DNA of 64,000 nucleotides from JAJNBA01 sp963842295 (lineage in GTDB: Bacteria; Actinomycetota; UBA4738; HRBIN12). Shown here one piece after another: positions 34,025-43,551 of the stretch. Where the stretch lies: contig CAWJFY010000004.1 of assembly GCA_963842295.1 (NCBI GenBank), positions 301,734 to 365,733 on the forward strand. Direction: 5' to 3'. The notes under the pieces were generated by a model that was not told the origin of the DNA, did no database searches, and worked only from the letters and a program-made list of their open reading frames with translations. The position numbers were made by a program, and so were the translations under genes. Position 1 is the stretch's first letter; each line of letters starts with the position of its first letter.

Positions 34025-34699
34025 TCAGAAGCGGAAGAGCCCTAGGCAATCCACTCCGGTCAGGGCATCGCACACCGCGCCAGCGAGGAGCCTCGCGATA
34101 CCGAGCAGGAAGGTGAAGAGGAACAGGACGCCGAGGACGATCAGGGCGAGGTAGCGATCCGCGTTGCGGAACACCTCTCGGGCGTGCGGCGGCAACAGCA
34201 GGGCGAGTAGGCGCCCGCCGTCGAGGCCGGGGATCGGCAAAAGGTGGAACACCAACAGCGAAGCGTTCGTGAACGCGAACGTGACGAACACGAGGAGCGC
34301 CTCGCCGGACACGCCGGTCCGCACGATGAGGCCTCCCACGATCGCGAGGACGAGCGAGGCGGCCGGCCCGGCCAGCGACGCGAGCACGACGTCCCTCGGA
34401 TGGCGCCTGAAGTTTCCCGTGTCGATCGGGGCAGGTTTCGCGTACGCGCCCGGCATCATGAACGCTTGCACCGACCAGAGCAGCGCGACCAGCGCAGGGA
34501 GGAATCCGCTCCCGAACGGGTCGAACCAGGCCTTGGGTCGCAGCGTCACCCGACCCCACAGCCGCGGCGTGGGATCGCCGAGCGCGGCGGCCGCGCGCGC
34601 CCGCGCGTACTCACGCATCGCGAGGCCGATGAACAGCGACACGGCCATGTAGACGGCCAGCCGCAACCCGAGCATCGTGAAGTTCCCTATCGCCATCAC
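34025..34699 (-). CDS. Site-2 protease (M50)-like membrane protein lacking the HExxH metal ligands
   Basis: 224-residue polytopic membrane protein, five to six helices. Its layout matches short M50 site-2 proteases: a motif helix, then LWGRVTLRPKAWFDPFGS, and LLPIPGLDGGRLL near residue 163, which normally carries the third zinc ligand Asp. But where HExxH is expected it reads MREYARA, so both histidines are arginine. It is therefore probably catalytically dead, a pseudoprotease, unless this reflects a different chemistry. Start overlaps the deoA stop. Confidence 0.8.
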   Translation of the reverse strand: MMAIGNFTMLGLRLAVYMAVSLFIGLAMREYARARAAAALGDPTPRLWGRVTLRPKAWFDPFGSGFLPALVALLWSVQAFMMPGAYAKPAPIDTGNFRRHPRDVVLASLAGPAASLVLAIVGGLIVRTGVSGEALLVFVTFAFTNASLLVFHLLPIPGLDGGRLLALLLPPHAREVFRNADRYLALIVLGVLFLFTFLLGIARLLAGAVCDALTGVDCLGLFRF

Positions 34700-36000
34700 A
34701 TCCAGGTGGACACGAGCGGCGGAGGTTGGACGGGACCGTCGGCGACGTCCATCGCGGCCAGGACCCGGCGAGCGGCCTCCATCGCCGCTTCACCGTCTCG
34801 CGCGTGCACCTCCCCGATGGGCGCCCCGGCCTCCAGCCGGTCACCGATCTTCGGATGCACCACGATACCGACGGCGGGATCGACGGGATCGCCTTTCCGG
34901 AGCCGGCCGGCGCCCAGGCCGACACTCGCGAGCCCGATCTCCTCGGCCTCGACCGCGACGAGGACGCCGCTCCGGTCCGCGAGCAGGGGCTCGCGGACCG
35001 GAGCCCGCGGCAGGACACCTTCCGGATCGTCCACGACCCGCGGATCGCCCCCTTGCGACTGGACCATCGCGCGGAAGCGCTCGAGCGCCGCTCCCCGGTC
35101 GATGGCCTCGGCCGCCTGCGCGAGCGCCTCTTCGCGGGCGACGCTGTTCGTGAGCTCGAGCGCGCGCGCCGCGAACAGGACCGAGAGCTCGCGCAGGCGG
35201 CCCCCGCTCTCCCCGCGGAGCAGGGCGACCGCCTCCGCCACGTCGAGCGCGTTGCCGACCGCGTCCCCCAGCGGCTGCGACATGTCGGTCACGGCCGCGC
35301 TCGCCTTCCGGCCCCAGCCCGCGGCGAGCGCGAGACATGCCTCTCCCAGCTCGCGGGCGTCCTCGGGGGTCTTCATGAAGGCGCCCGAGCCCGTCTTCAC
35401 GTCGAGCAGGATCAGGTCGGTCTCGACCGCGAGCTTCTTGGACATCACGCTGGCGGCGATCAGGGGAACGGAGGGAACCGTCGCCGTCGCGTCTCGTAGG
35501 GCGTAGAGCGCTCCGTCCGCCGGGACCAGGTTCGGAGACTGCGCCGCGACGGCGCATCCCACCTCCTCGACCTGCCGGCGGATCTCCTCGGGCGACAGAT
35601 CCGTGCGGAAACCGGGGATCGACTCGAGTTTGTCCAGCGTCCCCCCGGTGTGCCCGAGCCCACGACCCGAGAGCTTCGCCACCGCCAGACCGAGCGCAGC
35701 GGCCAACGGTGCGAACACCAGGGTCACGCCGTCCGCGACCCCACCCGTCGAGTGTTTGTCCACGGCGGCTCGCCCCAGCCCGGAGAAGCTGAGGGTGTCC
35801 CCCGACTCCACCATCGCCCTGGTGAGCGCGAGCGTCTCCTCGGCGTCGAGGCCGCGCAGCACGCACGCCATCAGGAACGCCGCCGCTAGCACATCGGGGA
35901 TCGCTCCCTTCGTGTAACCGTCGACGAACGCCCGGACCTCAGCTTCAGACAAGGTCTTGCCGTCCCGCTTCGCAGCGACGACCGCCCGAGGATCCTCCAC
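34696..36000 (-). CDS. deoA: Thymidine / pyrimidine-nucleoside phosphorylase
   Basis: Nucleoside salvage enzyme releasing deoxyribose-1-phosphate; 434 residues. Signature SGRGLGHTGGTLDKLESIPG and KHSTGGVADGVTL are present. I use the GTG at 36000, which has GAGGG 6 bases upstream; a TTG at 36006 abuts that sequence. Its product feeds DeoB, encoded upstream. Confidence 0.95.
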   Translation of the reverse strand: MEDPRAVVAAKRDGKTLSEAEVRAFVDGYTKGAIPDVLAAAFLMACVLRGLDAEETLALTRAMVESGDTLSFSGLGRAAVDKHSTGGVADGVTLVFAPLAAALGLAVAKLSGRGLGHTGGTLDKLESIPGFRTDLSPEEIRRQVEEVGCAVAAQSPNLVPADGALYALRDATATVPSVPLIAASVMSKKLAVETDLILLDVKTGSGAFMKTPEDARELGEACLALAAGWGRKASAAVTDMSQPLGDAVGNALDVAEAVALLRGESGGRLRELSVLFAARALELTNSVAREEALAQAAEAIDRGAALERFRAMVQSQGGDPRVVDDPEGVLPRAPVREPLLADRSGVLVAVEAEEIGLASVGLGAGRLRKGDPVDPAVGIVVHPKIGDRLEAGAPIGEVHARDGEAAMEAARRVLAAMDVADGPVQPPPLVSTWM

Positions 36001-36118
36001 GGTCAACCCTCGACCGCGCTTCGGTTCCAGGCGTGGACGAGGCGACCCTCCACCAGAGACCGAGAGATCTTGCCGCTGAGCAAGTCAGACCTGCATCGCT
36101 GAACCCTCGACTTCGACA

Positions 36119-37312
36119 TCAGCTCGATCCCCTGATCCCCAAGAGGTCCACGAAGCTCTCTCCCTCCAGCCCGGCGCCGTCCGCGCCCAGGAGCTCAGCG
36201 ACCGTTCGTCCGAGGTCGCCGAACGTGTCCCTGGTCCCGAGGTCGTGGGGCCCTCCCTGGAGCCCGGCGGCGAGCAGTGGCGTCCGCTCCCGCGAATGAT
36301 CCGTCGGGGGCGTGGTGGGGTCGCACCCGTGGTCGCCGGTGATCAACAGCACGCCCCCGTCCAGGCCGCCGATCAGCTCCGGGAGGCGCCGATCGAAGGC
36401 CTCGACGCAGGCCGCGTAACCGGGCGGATCGTTCCGGTGCCCGTACTTCGAGTCGAAGTCCACGAGGTTCGCGAACACGAAGGCCGGCGCCGCTCTCCGC
36501 AGGAATCCGAGCGTCAGGTCCACGCCGTGATCGTTCGTGTCCGAATAGCGCGCCTCGGTGATCCCCTGGCCGGAGAAGATGTCCTGGATCTTCCCGACCC
36601 CCAAGACCGCGACGCTCGCCTCCTGGAGCCGGTCGAGGAACGTGGGACCGGGCGGCGGGACCGAGAAGTCCCGGCGTTCCGGGCTGCGGACGAACGCACC
36701 CGGTTCCCCCTCGAAGGGACGGGCGATGACACGGCCGACGTTGTGCGGACCGGTCAGGAGGCGCCGCGCCGCGCGCGACCACTCGTAGAGGGTTGGCAGG
36801 TCGACGACCGACTTGTGGGTCGCGATCTGGAACACGGAGTCCCCGGACGTGTAGACGATCGGCCGGCCGGTCCGGAGGTGCTCCTCTCCGAGCTCGGCGA
36901 TGATCTCGGTGCCGGACGCGGGCCGGTTCCCCAGCGCGGGGCGCCCGATCTCTTCCTCGAACGCAGCGATCAGATCTGGGGGGAACCCCTCCGGGTAGAG
37001 CGGGAACGGCTCATCGAGACGGATACCCATCATCTCCCAGTGGCCGGTCGTGGTGTCCTTCCCCGCAGAGCGCTCAGTCGCGCGTCCATGGGCGGACCCC
37101 GAGGCGGCGGTGGCCTCGACCCCGCGGATCGTCGTCAGCATCCCGAGCCCCAAAGCTTCGAGGTTGGGTGCATGGATGCCGCCGACGGCTTCGGCCGTGT
37201 TCGCGAGGGTGTCCGAGCCCTGGTCACCGTACGCCGCCGCGTCGGGCGCGTCCCCGACGCCCCAGGAATCGCACACGACGAGCAGCACGCGAGGTACGAG
37301 GGCGGCCGTCAC
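36119..37312 (-). CDS. deoB: Phosphopentomutase
   Basis: Interconverts (deoxy)ribose-1-phosphate and -5-phosphate; 397 residues of the alkaline phosphatase fold. N-terminal metal site DSWGVGDAPDA, catalytic Thr region GKDTTTGHWEMMG and C-terminal ITGDHGCDPTTPPTDHSRE are all conserved. GTG start at 37312 overlaps the stop of the DksA-like gene (GTGA). 118 bases without a gene separate it from deoA. Confidence 0.95.
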   Translation of the reverse strand: MTAALVPRVLLVVCDSWGVGDAPDAAAYGDQGSDTLANTAEAVGGIHAPNLEALGLGMLTTIRGVEATAASGSAHGRATERSAGKDTTTGHWEMMGIRLDEPFPLYPEGFPPDLIAAFEEEIGRPALGNRPASGTEIIAELGEEHLRTGRPIVYTSGDSVFQIATHKSVVDLPTLYEWSRAARRLLTGPHNVGRVIARPFEGEPGAFVRSPERRDFSVPPPGPTFLDRLQEASVAVLGVGKIQDIFSGQGITEARYSDTNDHGVDLTLGFLRRAAPAFVFANLVDFDSKYGHRNDPPGYAACVEAFDRRLPELIGGLDGGVLLITGDHGCDPTTPPTDHSRERTPLLAAGLQGGPHDLGTRDTFGDLGRTVAELLGADGAGLEGESFVDLLGIRGSS

Positions 37313-37680
37313 CGCACGTTCCCTCGTTGCTTGCAGTCGATGCACACGACGGCCCAGGGCAGCGCCTCGAGACGTTCGCTCGAGATGGGATCCCCGCATC
37401 GCTCGCAGATCCCGTAGGTACCGGCGTCCATCTTCGAGAGAGCACGTTCAACGTCGCGCAGGTTCGATCGCAGGGCGCGCACGACCGCGATCACCTGGGA
37501 GCGCGCCTCGGAGCTGTGACCACGGTCGGCGAACCCCGAGTCGTCGACGAACGTGACATCGTCGGAATCAGGATCGGCGCCTTGTGCGCGGATCTCGGCC
37601 CACAGGAAGTCTCGATGCCGCTCCAGCTCGTCGCGGATCCGGGCGAGCGTCGCCTCCTCGAGCTTGGCCCCGTCCATCAT
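37309..37680 (-). CDS. TraR/DksA-type zinc finger protein
   Basis: 123-residue protein: long helical N-terminus and a C4 zinc finger C-x2-C-x17-C-x2-C (CERCGDP ... CIDC). DksA relatives bind the RNA polymerase secondary channel; CarD/RbpA-rich actinobacteria also have short members of unclear role. The acidic DxxDxA tip of DksA is not obvious (DADPDSDD lies in the helix region). It overlaps both xerD and deoB by 4 bases. Confidence 0.85.
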   Translation of the reverse strand: MMDGAKLEEATLARIRDELERHRDFLWAEIRAQGADPDSDDVTFVDDSGFADRGHSSEARSQVIAVVRALRSNLRDVERALSKMDAGTYGICERCGDPISSERLEALPWAVVCIDCKQRGNVR

Positions 37681-38615
37681 GTAGGTGTGCGCCGACGCGC
37701 GCGAGGATGCGACTCCTCGTACACCTCCCGCAGGTGCCCGGCCGAGACCAACGTATAGATCTGGGTGGTCGCAACGCTCGCGTGGCCGAGCAACTCCTGC
37801 ACGACCCGGACATCTGCGCCTCCTTCCAGGAGGTGCGTCGCGAACGAATGGCGGAGGGTGTGAAGGGTGACCCGCCGCTCGATCCCGGCGAGCCGCACGT
37901 ACCGGCCGAGGAGCCGGGCACAGCTCTGCCGCGAAAGGCGGCCGCCCCGCGCGTTCAGGAACACGGCGCCTCGCGTGCCCGCGGCGGCGAGCGCGGGGCG
38001 GCCCCGCGTCAGGTACGCGCCCACGGCGTCCCGGCCGAACGACCCGAGGGGGACCTCACGCTCCTTGCCTCCCTTGCCCAGCACGCGGACGCTCCCCTCT
38101 TCGAGATCGAGGTCGTCCACGTCCAGCCCCGTGAGCTCCGAGATCCGCAAGCCCGACCCGTACAGGAGCTCGAGGATCGCCCGGTCGCGGACACCGAGGG
38201 GAGATCCTTCATCAGGCGCCTCCAGGAGGCGCCGAACGTCCTCGACGGGGAGCGGGCGCGGCAAGGATCGGGGCAGTCGTGGCTGCGGCACCCCGGCGGC
38301 AGGATCACGGTCGGTGACCCCTTCCCTCAGGAGGAACCGGTGGAACGACCGGACCGCGGACAGGGTCCGCGCGACCGAGGTCGCTCGGTAGGGCGTGTCG
38401 TCCGGGCCGTGTGTGGATGCCGAAAGAGACGCCAGGAAGGAACGGATGGTCGCCTCTTCGACAGCCCCGGGCTCGTGCAGGTCCCTCCGCGTGAGGAAGG
38501 CGACATACCGCCGGAGATCCCGCCGGTACGCCACCAGGGTGTTCTCGGAAAGCCCCCGTTCGACGACCAAGTGGTCCAGGTACCGTTCCGCCTCCGCCGC
38601 CAGCCCGTCCGCCAA
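37677..38615 (-). CDS. xerD: Tyrosine recombinase XerD
   Basis: Site-specific recombinase of 312 residues that resolves chromosome dimers with XerC at dif. N-terminal SAM-like core-binding domain, then catalytic residues Arg (SGLRISELTGL), Lys in the beta hairpin (GKGGKEREVPL), HTLRHSFATHLL, GH (LLGHASVATTQ) and Tyr (IYTLVS). The TTG at 38615 has GAGGAGG at good spacing; the open frame continues to 39560 but lies antisense-free over ald and is not coding there. Mycobacterial synteny (Rv1701) supports XerD. Confidence 0.94.
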   Translation of the reverse strand: MADGLAAEAERYLDHLVVERGLSENTLVAYRRDLRRYVAFLTRRDLHEPGAVEEATIRSFLASLSASTHGPDDTPYRATSVARTLSAVRSFHRFLLREGVTDRDPAAGVPQPRLPRSLPRPLPVEDVRRLLEAPDEGSPLGVRDRAILELLYGSGLRISELTGLDVDDLDLEEGSVRVLGKGGKEREVPLGSFGRDAVGAYLTRGRPALAAAGTRGAVFLNARGGRLSRQSCARLLGRYVRLAGIERRVTLHTLRHSFATHLLEGGADVRVVQELLGHASVATTQIYTLVSAGHLREVYEESHPRARRRTPT

Positions 38616-38626
38616 CGCAAGCCTCC

Positions 38627-39751
38627 TCAGCGGACCCCGTCGATCAGCTCGGCGAGCGGCACGTACTCGAGGCCGTGGGCGCCTGACACCCCTTCGTTCG
38701 TGATGGAGCCCGCGTAGATGTTCACACCCCCGGCGAGCACCTGGTCCGCTCGCACTGCTTGCTCCAAGCCCTTGCCGGCGATGTCGAGAGCGTACGGGAG
38801 GGTCACGTTCGTGAGCGCGTACGTCGAGGTGTTGGGAACGGCCCCCGGCATGTTCCCGACGCAGTAGTGCACGACGTCGTGCACCGTGTATGTGGGGTCG
38901 GAGTGGGTGGTCATGTGGGAGGTCGCGACGCACCCGCCCTGGTCGATCGCGATGTCGACGACCACCGATCCCGGTCGCATCGAGGCCACCATGGCCTCCG
39001 ACACGATCACGGGGGCCTTCGCCCCGGGGAGCAACACGCTGCCGATCAACGCGTCGGACTCGCGCACGCGCTGCTCGAGCGTGAGCCGAGCCGACATCAG
39101 CGTGACGATGCGGCCCTTGTGGATCTGGTCGATGAACCGGAGCTTGTCCAGATTCTTGTCGACCACGGTCACCTCGGCCTCCATCCCGGCCGCGATCCAT
39201 GCCGCGTTCGCCCCGGCCATCCCGGCGCCCAGCACGAGCACCTTGGCGGGCCGAACCCCTGAGACGCCGCCCATCAGCACGCCTCGCCCACCGTGCTCCT
39301 TCTCCAGGAACCGGGCCGCCACATGTGGGGCCATGCGGCCGGCGATCTCGCTCATCGGGGCGAGGAGCGGCAGCCGACCATCGGCGAGCTGCACGGTCTC
39401 GTAGGCGACCGCCTGGACCTTCCGCCGGAGGAGCGCTTCCGTGAGCTCGCGATTCGCCGCGAGATGAAGGTAGGTGAAGAGGATCTGCCCCTCCTGCATC
39501 AGCTCGTACTCGGAGGGCAGCGGCTCCTTCACCTTGAGGATCATCCCCGCCCCGCGCCACACGTCCTCTGCGGAGGCCACGAACTGCGCTCCGGCCCGCT
39601 TGTACCGGTCCTCCGAGAGGCTCGAACCGAGCCCGGCCCCCTCCTCGATCAAGATCGTGTGCCCGGCGTCGACGAGCTCGCGGACGCCCTCCGGGGTCGC
39701 GGCAACCCGGTACTCGTTGTCCTTGACCTCTTTCGGGATGCCGACGATCAC
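38627..39751 (-). CDS. ald: Alanine dehydrogenase
   Basis: NAD-dependent oxidative deamination of L-alanine to pyruvate; 374 residues, normal length. MIVGIPKEVKDNEYRVA start, catalytic Lys region, NAD motif VLGAGMAGANAA and the DQGGCVATS segment. Cytosolic hexamer. It stands alone between the Nudix gene (70 bases upstream) and xerD. Confidence 0.97.
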   Translation of the reverse strand: MIVGIPKEVKDNEYRVAATPEGVRELVDAGHTILIEEGAGLGSSLSEDRYKRAGAQFVASAEDVWRGAGMILKVKEPLPSEYELMQEGQILFTYLHLAANRELTEALLRRKVQAVAYETVQLADGRLPLLAPMSEIAGRMAPHVAARFLEKEHGGRGVLMGGVSGVRPAKVLVLGAGMAGANAAWIAAGMEAEVTVVDKNLDKLRFIDQIHKGRIVTLMSARLTLEQRVRESDALIGSVLLPGAKAPVIVSEAMVASMRPGSVVVDIAIDQGGCVATSHMTTHSDPTYTVHDVVHYCVGNMPGAVPNTSTYALTNVTLPYALDIAGKGLEQAVRADQVLAGGVNIYAGSITNEGVSGAHGLEYVPLAELIDGVR

Positions 39752-39821
39752 GACCGACTCTCCTGTCCTTTCTGGACTTCCGGCTGGACTCGGGCGACTC
39801 TGGGCTGGACTTCGGGTCAGC

Positions 39822-40337
39822 CTACCCCGAGGGGGTTCGGGCGGAGGCCAGGAGCAGGGCGAGCGCGGTCTTCACGTCCTCGACACGCCCGGCGCGTGCC
39901 TCCTCGACGATGTCCCCGAAGGGGATACGCACCAGTTCGATGCCCTCCTCCGGATCCCCCTCCGGCTCCGCCCGCGTCCGGGCGAGGAACAGGTGGACGA
40001 ACTCCGCCGAGTGACCCGCGGAAGGGTGGAAGCCGGTCAGGAACTCGAGCGACGCATGACGGAATCCCGTCTCCTCGAAGAGCTCCCTGGCGGCACAGGT
40101 CCGCGCATCCTCCCCTTCCACGTCGAGGAGACCCGCCGGGATCTCCGTGACGATGTGACGCACCGGCGGACGGAACTGTCGCACCAGCAGCGCATCTCCC
40201 TCCGGAGTGATCGGGAGCACTCCGGCCGCCTCGGGGGTTCGCACCACCTCCCACGCTCCGATGCCCGGCCATTCCTCCTCGTCGACGCGAACCCATCGGC
40301 CCACGAACAGGGCCCGCGATCCCACCGGCTCGGACAT
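39822..40337 (-). CDS. Nudix hydrolase, probable ADP-ribose pyrophosphatase
   Basis: 171-residue pyrophosphohydrolase. The Nudix box is complete: G-x5-E-x7-REUxEExGU appears as DVEGEDARTCAARELFEETGF with REL and EE in place. An ADP-ribose pyrophosphatase-like Nudix gene follows pyrG in mycobacteria too (Rv1700), supporting the substrate guess. It starts 4 bases after the pyrG stop. Confidence 0.92.
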   Translation of the reverse strand: MSEPVGSRALFVGRWVRVDEEEWPGIGAWEVVRTPEAAGVLPITPEGDALLVRQFRPPVRHIVTEIPAGLLDVEGEDARTCAARELFEETGFRHASLEFLTGFHPSAGHSAEFVHLFLARTRAEPEGDPEEGIELVRIPFGDIVEEARAGRVEDVKTALALLLASARTPSG

Positions 40338-40341
40338 CGGG

Positions 40342-41982
40342 TCAGCTGACGGCGACGCGGTGCTGACTCGCGCGTTCGTTGGCGCGCACCTTCGCGGCGC
40401 CGACGAACTCGCGGAACAAGGGGTGCGGCCGGGTGGGCCTCGAACGGAGCTCGGGATGGAACTGGACGGCGATGAAGAACGGATGGTCGGGAAGTTCGAT
40501 GATCTCGGCGAGGCGGCCCTTCTGAGAGCTGCCGCTGATCACGATCCCGTGCCGGCGAAGTACGTCGTGGTAGGCCGGGTTGACCTCCCACCGGTGTCGG
40601 TGTCGCTCCTCGACGACTTCCTGCTTGTAGCAGCGAGCTGCCAGCGTGCCGGGCTCGAGGTAACAGGCCTGTGCCCCCAACCGCATCGTGGCGCCCAGAT
40701 CGGTGATGTTCTTCTGCTCGGGGAGGAGGTCGATCACCGGATGGGACGTGCCCGGCGCGAACTCCGACGAGTTCGCGTCCTCGAGCCCGCACACGTGTCG
40801 CGCGAATTCGATCACCGCGCACTGGAGCCCGAGACAGATTCCCAGGAAGGGGATGCCGTGTTCCCGCGCGAACCTGACCGCGTCGACCTTGCCTTCCACG
40901 CCCCGGATCCCGAAGCCCCCAGGGATCAGGATGCCGTCGGCGTCGCCGAGTGCCTCCGCGGTGGCGTCGCCACCCAGATCGTCCGATGCGATCCAGTCGA
41001 TGCGCACCTCCGCTCCGTGATGGATCCCTCCATGGTTGAGGGCTTCCATCACGGACAGATATGCGTCGCGGAGATTCACGTACTTGCCCACGACCGCGAT
41101 CCGGACGGGGTCGGTCGCGGCTCGAACCTTGTCCACGAGACCCTCCCACTCGGAGAGATCGGGCTCGTCGTCGATCCCGAGATGCCGCGCGAGCTCAGCG
41201 TCCAGACCCTCCTGGTGCAACGTCAGCGGCACCTCGTAGATCGACTTCGCGTCAGGCGCGCTGATCACGCCGCTGATCGGCACGTCGCACAGGAGCGAGA
41301 TCTTCTCCTTCAGGTTGCGGCCGATCGGGCGATCGCTCCGGCAGACGATCGCATCGGGCTGGAGACCGAGGGATCGCAGCTCCTTCACCGAGTGCTGGGT
41401 CGGCTTGGTCTTGATCTCGCCCGAGGGTCCGATGTAGGGCATGAGCGAGACGTGCACGAACGCGCACCGATCGCGACCGATCTCGTTCCGGAGCTGACGG
41501 ACCGCTTCGAGGAACGGGAGCGACTCGATGTCGCCCACGGTGCCGCCGATCTCGACGACCTGGATGTCGGCCTGCTCCGTCTCCGCGAGGGCCCGGATCC
41601 GCTCTTTGATCTCATCGGTGATGTGCGGGATCACCTGGACGGTTTTGCCCAAGTAGTCGCCTCGGCGCTCTTTGGCCAGGACGCTCGAATAAACGGCCCC
41701 GGTGGTGAAGTTGGAGCCGCGGTGGAGATCCTGGTCGAGGAACCGCTCGTAGTGACCGAGGTCGAGATCCGTCTCCGCCCCGTCGTCCAGGACGAAGACC
41801 TCGCCGTGCTCGAAGGGGTTCATGGTGCCCGGATCGACGTTGATGTACGGGTCGAGCTTCTGGACGACGACCTTCGATCCGCGAGCTTTGAAGAGGCGGC
41901 CGAGAGAGGCGGTGGTGATGCCCTTGCCGAGTCCCGAAGCGACTCCGCCCGTGACGAAGATGAACCTCGTCTCATTCACCAC
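40342..41982 (-). CDS. pyrG: CTP synthase
   Basis: Glutamine-dependent amination of UTP to CTP; 546 residues. N-terminal synthetase with GGVASGLGKGI; C-terminal class I glutaminase with GICLGLQ (nucleophile Cys) and HPEL (His/Glu). Start ATG at 41982. Filament-forming cytosolic enzyme; its products feed the CDP-lipid and nucleotide-sugar genes nearby. Confidence 0.98.
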   Translation of the reverse strand: MVNETRFIFVTGGVASGLGKGITTASLGRLFKARGSKVVVQKLDPYINVDPGTMNPFEHGEVFVLDDGAETDLDLGHYERFLDQDLHRGSNFTTGAVYSSVLAKERRGDYLGKTVQVIPHITDEIKERIRALAETEQADIQVVEIGGTVGDIESLPFLEAVRQLRNEIGRDRCAFVHVSLMPYIGPSGEIKTKPTQHSVKELRSLGLQPDAIVCRSDRPIGRNLKEKISLLCDVPISGVISAPDAKSIYEVPLTLHQEGLDAELARHLGIDDEPDLSEWEGLVDKVRAATDPVRIAVVGKYVNLRDAYLSVMEALNHGGIHHGAEVRIDWIASDDLGGDATAEALGDADGILIPGGFGIRGVEGKVDAVRFAREHGIPFLGICLGLQCAVIEFARHVCGLEDANSSEFAPGTSHPVIDLLPEQKNITDLGATMRLGAQACYLEPGTLAARCYKQEVVEERHRHRWEVNPAYHDVLRRHGIVISGSSQKGRLAEIIELPDHPFFIAVQFHPELRSRPTRPHPLFREFVGAAKVRANERASQHRVAVS

Positions 41983-42037
41983 GGAAACCGACTCTAACAG
42001 ACGAGGCAGACGAGACTGCCAGTTGGGCGGCCGATCT

Positions 42038-42859
42038 TCACTCCGGAAGGCGTCCGAGGCGGTCGAACCAACGGAGCGGTGCGATCGCCTCGATCGTTCG
42101 GGAGAAGGTGACGGTCTCCGCGAGCACGTTGAGACCGATGACGATGAGCACAGCGGGGATCAACCACACTTCCGGGAGCCGCCGGACGATCTCCGCCCCG
42201 GCGAGGAAGCCGAGGAGGTTCGCGCCCGAATCGCCGAGCATGCCTCGTTCACGCAGGTCGGGGACCAGGACGGCCGTCGCGGCACCCGTGCAGATGAGGA
42301 GGAAGGCTTTGAGGTCCACCGCGAGGAGGACGAGCGCGACGACGAGGAACCCCTTCAGCGCTCGCCCCGGCGCGACGTCCAGACCGTTCCAGATGTTCGT
42401 GCAACCGGCGATCGCGATCAGCGCGGATAGGTTCGCCCAGAGGTGATCGCGGGGTGTCCACGCCACGGTGATGGTCGCCGCCAGGACGGCGGCCGCGAGC
42501 TTCAAGCCTCCGGTCGTGAGATGGCCGCTCAGGAGCGCCCGAAGGTGGCCGCGCAGGCCGCGGACCGAGCCTCCGTATCCGTCATCCGCCACGCCGGCGA
42601 AGAACACGATCGCGGCCCCGAGAACCTCGCCCGTCTGTGACGCGCGGAGCCCGATCCGATCGACCTGTTCCCAGATGACGGCGACCAGCCCGACCCACCC
42701 GATGGCCAGGGCCCACCCCAGCGTCACCGGGAGCACCCGTCCCCGTCGATTCTCCTTCCGCCAGCGTGGTCCCACGCGTCGGACGAGATGCCACGCGAGC
42801 GCAGCGACCGCGAAACCCGCCCCGAAGGCGATGATGCCGCCGAGCCCCAGCGCCGTCAC
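42038..42859 (-). CDS. MraY/WecA-like polyprenyl-phosphate sugar-1-phosphate transferase
   Basis: Integral membrane protein of 273 residues with about eight helices, of the glycosyltransferase 4 superfamily that starts lipid-linked glycans. Visible motifs: AGVADDGYGG (DDxxG), NIWNGLDVAPGR (shortened NxxNxxDG) and GMLGDSGANLLG (GDxGxxxLG). It is shorter than MraY and has no HHH loop, so the substrate is unknown. GTG at 42859 overlaps the GT2 gene stop (GTGA). The pair lies between pyrG and steB, where mycobacteria have no gene. Confidence 0.85.
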   Translation of the reverse strand: MTALGLGGIIAFGAGFAVAALAWHLVRRVGPRWRKENRRGRVLPVTLGWALAIGWVGLVAVIWEQVDRIGLRASQTGEVLGAAIVFFAGVADDGYGGSVRGLRGHLRALLSGHLTTGGLKLAAAVLAATITVAWTPRDHLWANLSALIAIAGCTNIWNGLDVAPGRALKGFLVVALVLLAVDLKAFLLICTGAATAVLVPDLRERGMLGDSGANLLGFLAGAEIVRRLPEVWLIPAVLIVIGLNVLAETVTFSRTIEAIAPLRWFDRLGRLPE

Positions 42860-43551
42860 CTCCCGGCGCGCCCGCCAGGGCGCCGCGGGATCGCTCTCGC
42901 GGCGACCGCCGCGAGGATGTCCGCGCCCTGGCGGGCGCGGTGCACGAACCCTCGCACACCGCGCCCCGTCGGACGGTGCGACAGCCCTTCGATGGGGATC
43001 TCGATCACCCTGAAACCCGCTCGCACGGCGTCGATCGTCATCCCGACCTCGACGCCGAAACCGGGGGCCAACGGGCGCGCCGCCGCGAGGGCCGAGGCGG
43101 TGAGCGCCCGCTGTCCCGAAAGGGGCTCGCGGGCGTCGAAGCCACAGGCGGCACGGATCAACCGTGCCGCGGTTCGCTTCACCATGCCGAACCCACTCCC
43201 TCCGAGCTTGGGGAACGCGGCGATCGCGACGTCCGAACTCCCTCCTCGTACGGCGTCGACCAGCGGGCCCAATCGCGAGGCGGTCCCCTCGAGGTCGCCG
43301 TCCACCAAGAGCCACACGCCCGCGGGTGGCAGCCGTTCCAGCGCTTCCTCGATCGCTCGGCCCTTCCCGCGGCGGCGGGACGCCCGCAGCACGGTCGCTC
43401 CCGCGACCAGCGCGAGAGCGCTCGTCGCGTCCTTCGAGCCGTCGTCGACGACGACGACCTCATCCGCGAGACCCTGCACCGCGGAGACCGTCGCGGCGAT
43501 CCGCGCGGATTCCTCGTACGCGGCGACGAGCGCCACGACCTTGCGATCCAT
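42856..43551 (-). CDS. Glycosyltransferase family 2
   Basis: 231-residue GT-A enzyme: AAYEESARI at the start, VVVDDGSKDAT for the nucleotide site and DGDLEGT as DxD. No membrane helix, so probably a cytosolic or peripheral enzyme making a polyprenyl-phosphate sugar or adding to the lipid carrier of the neighbouring transferase. Its start overlaps the steB stop by 1 base. Confidence 0.88.
   Translation of the reverse strand: MDRKVVALVAAYEESARIAATVSAVQGLADEVVVVDDGSKDATSALALVAGATVLRASRRRGKGRAIEEALERLPPAGVWLLVDGDLEGTASRLGPLVDAVRGGSSDVAIAAFPKLGGSGFGMVKRTAARLIRAACGFDAREPLSGQRALTASALAAARPLAPGFGVEVGMTIDAVRAGFRVIEIPIEGLSHRPTGRGVRGFVHRARQGADILAAVAARAIPRRPGGRAGR

Noticed and set aside
38616..39560. 627-residue fusion of XerD with an upstream region
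   Set aside because: The upstream part is read out of frame through ald and has no conserved sequence.
42860..43315. N-terminal extension of the MraY-like protein
   Set aside because: It overlaps the GT2 gene in another frame; the GTGA overlap gives the natural start.
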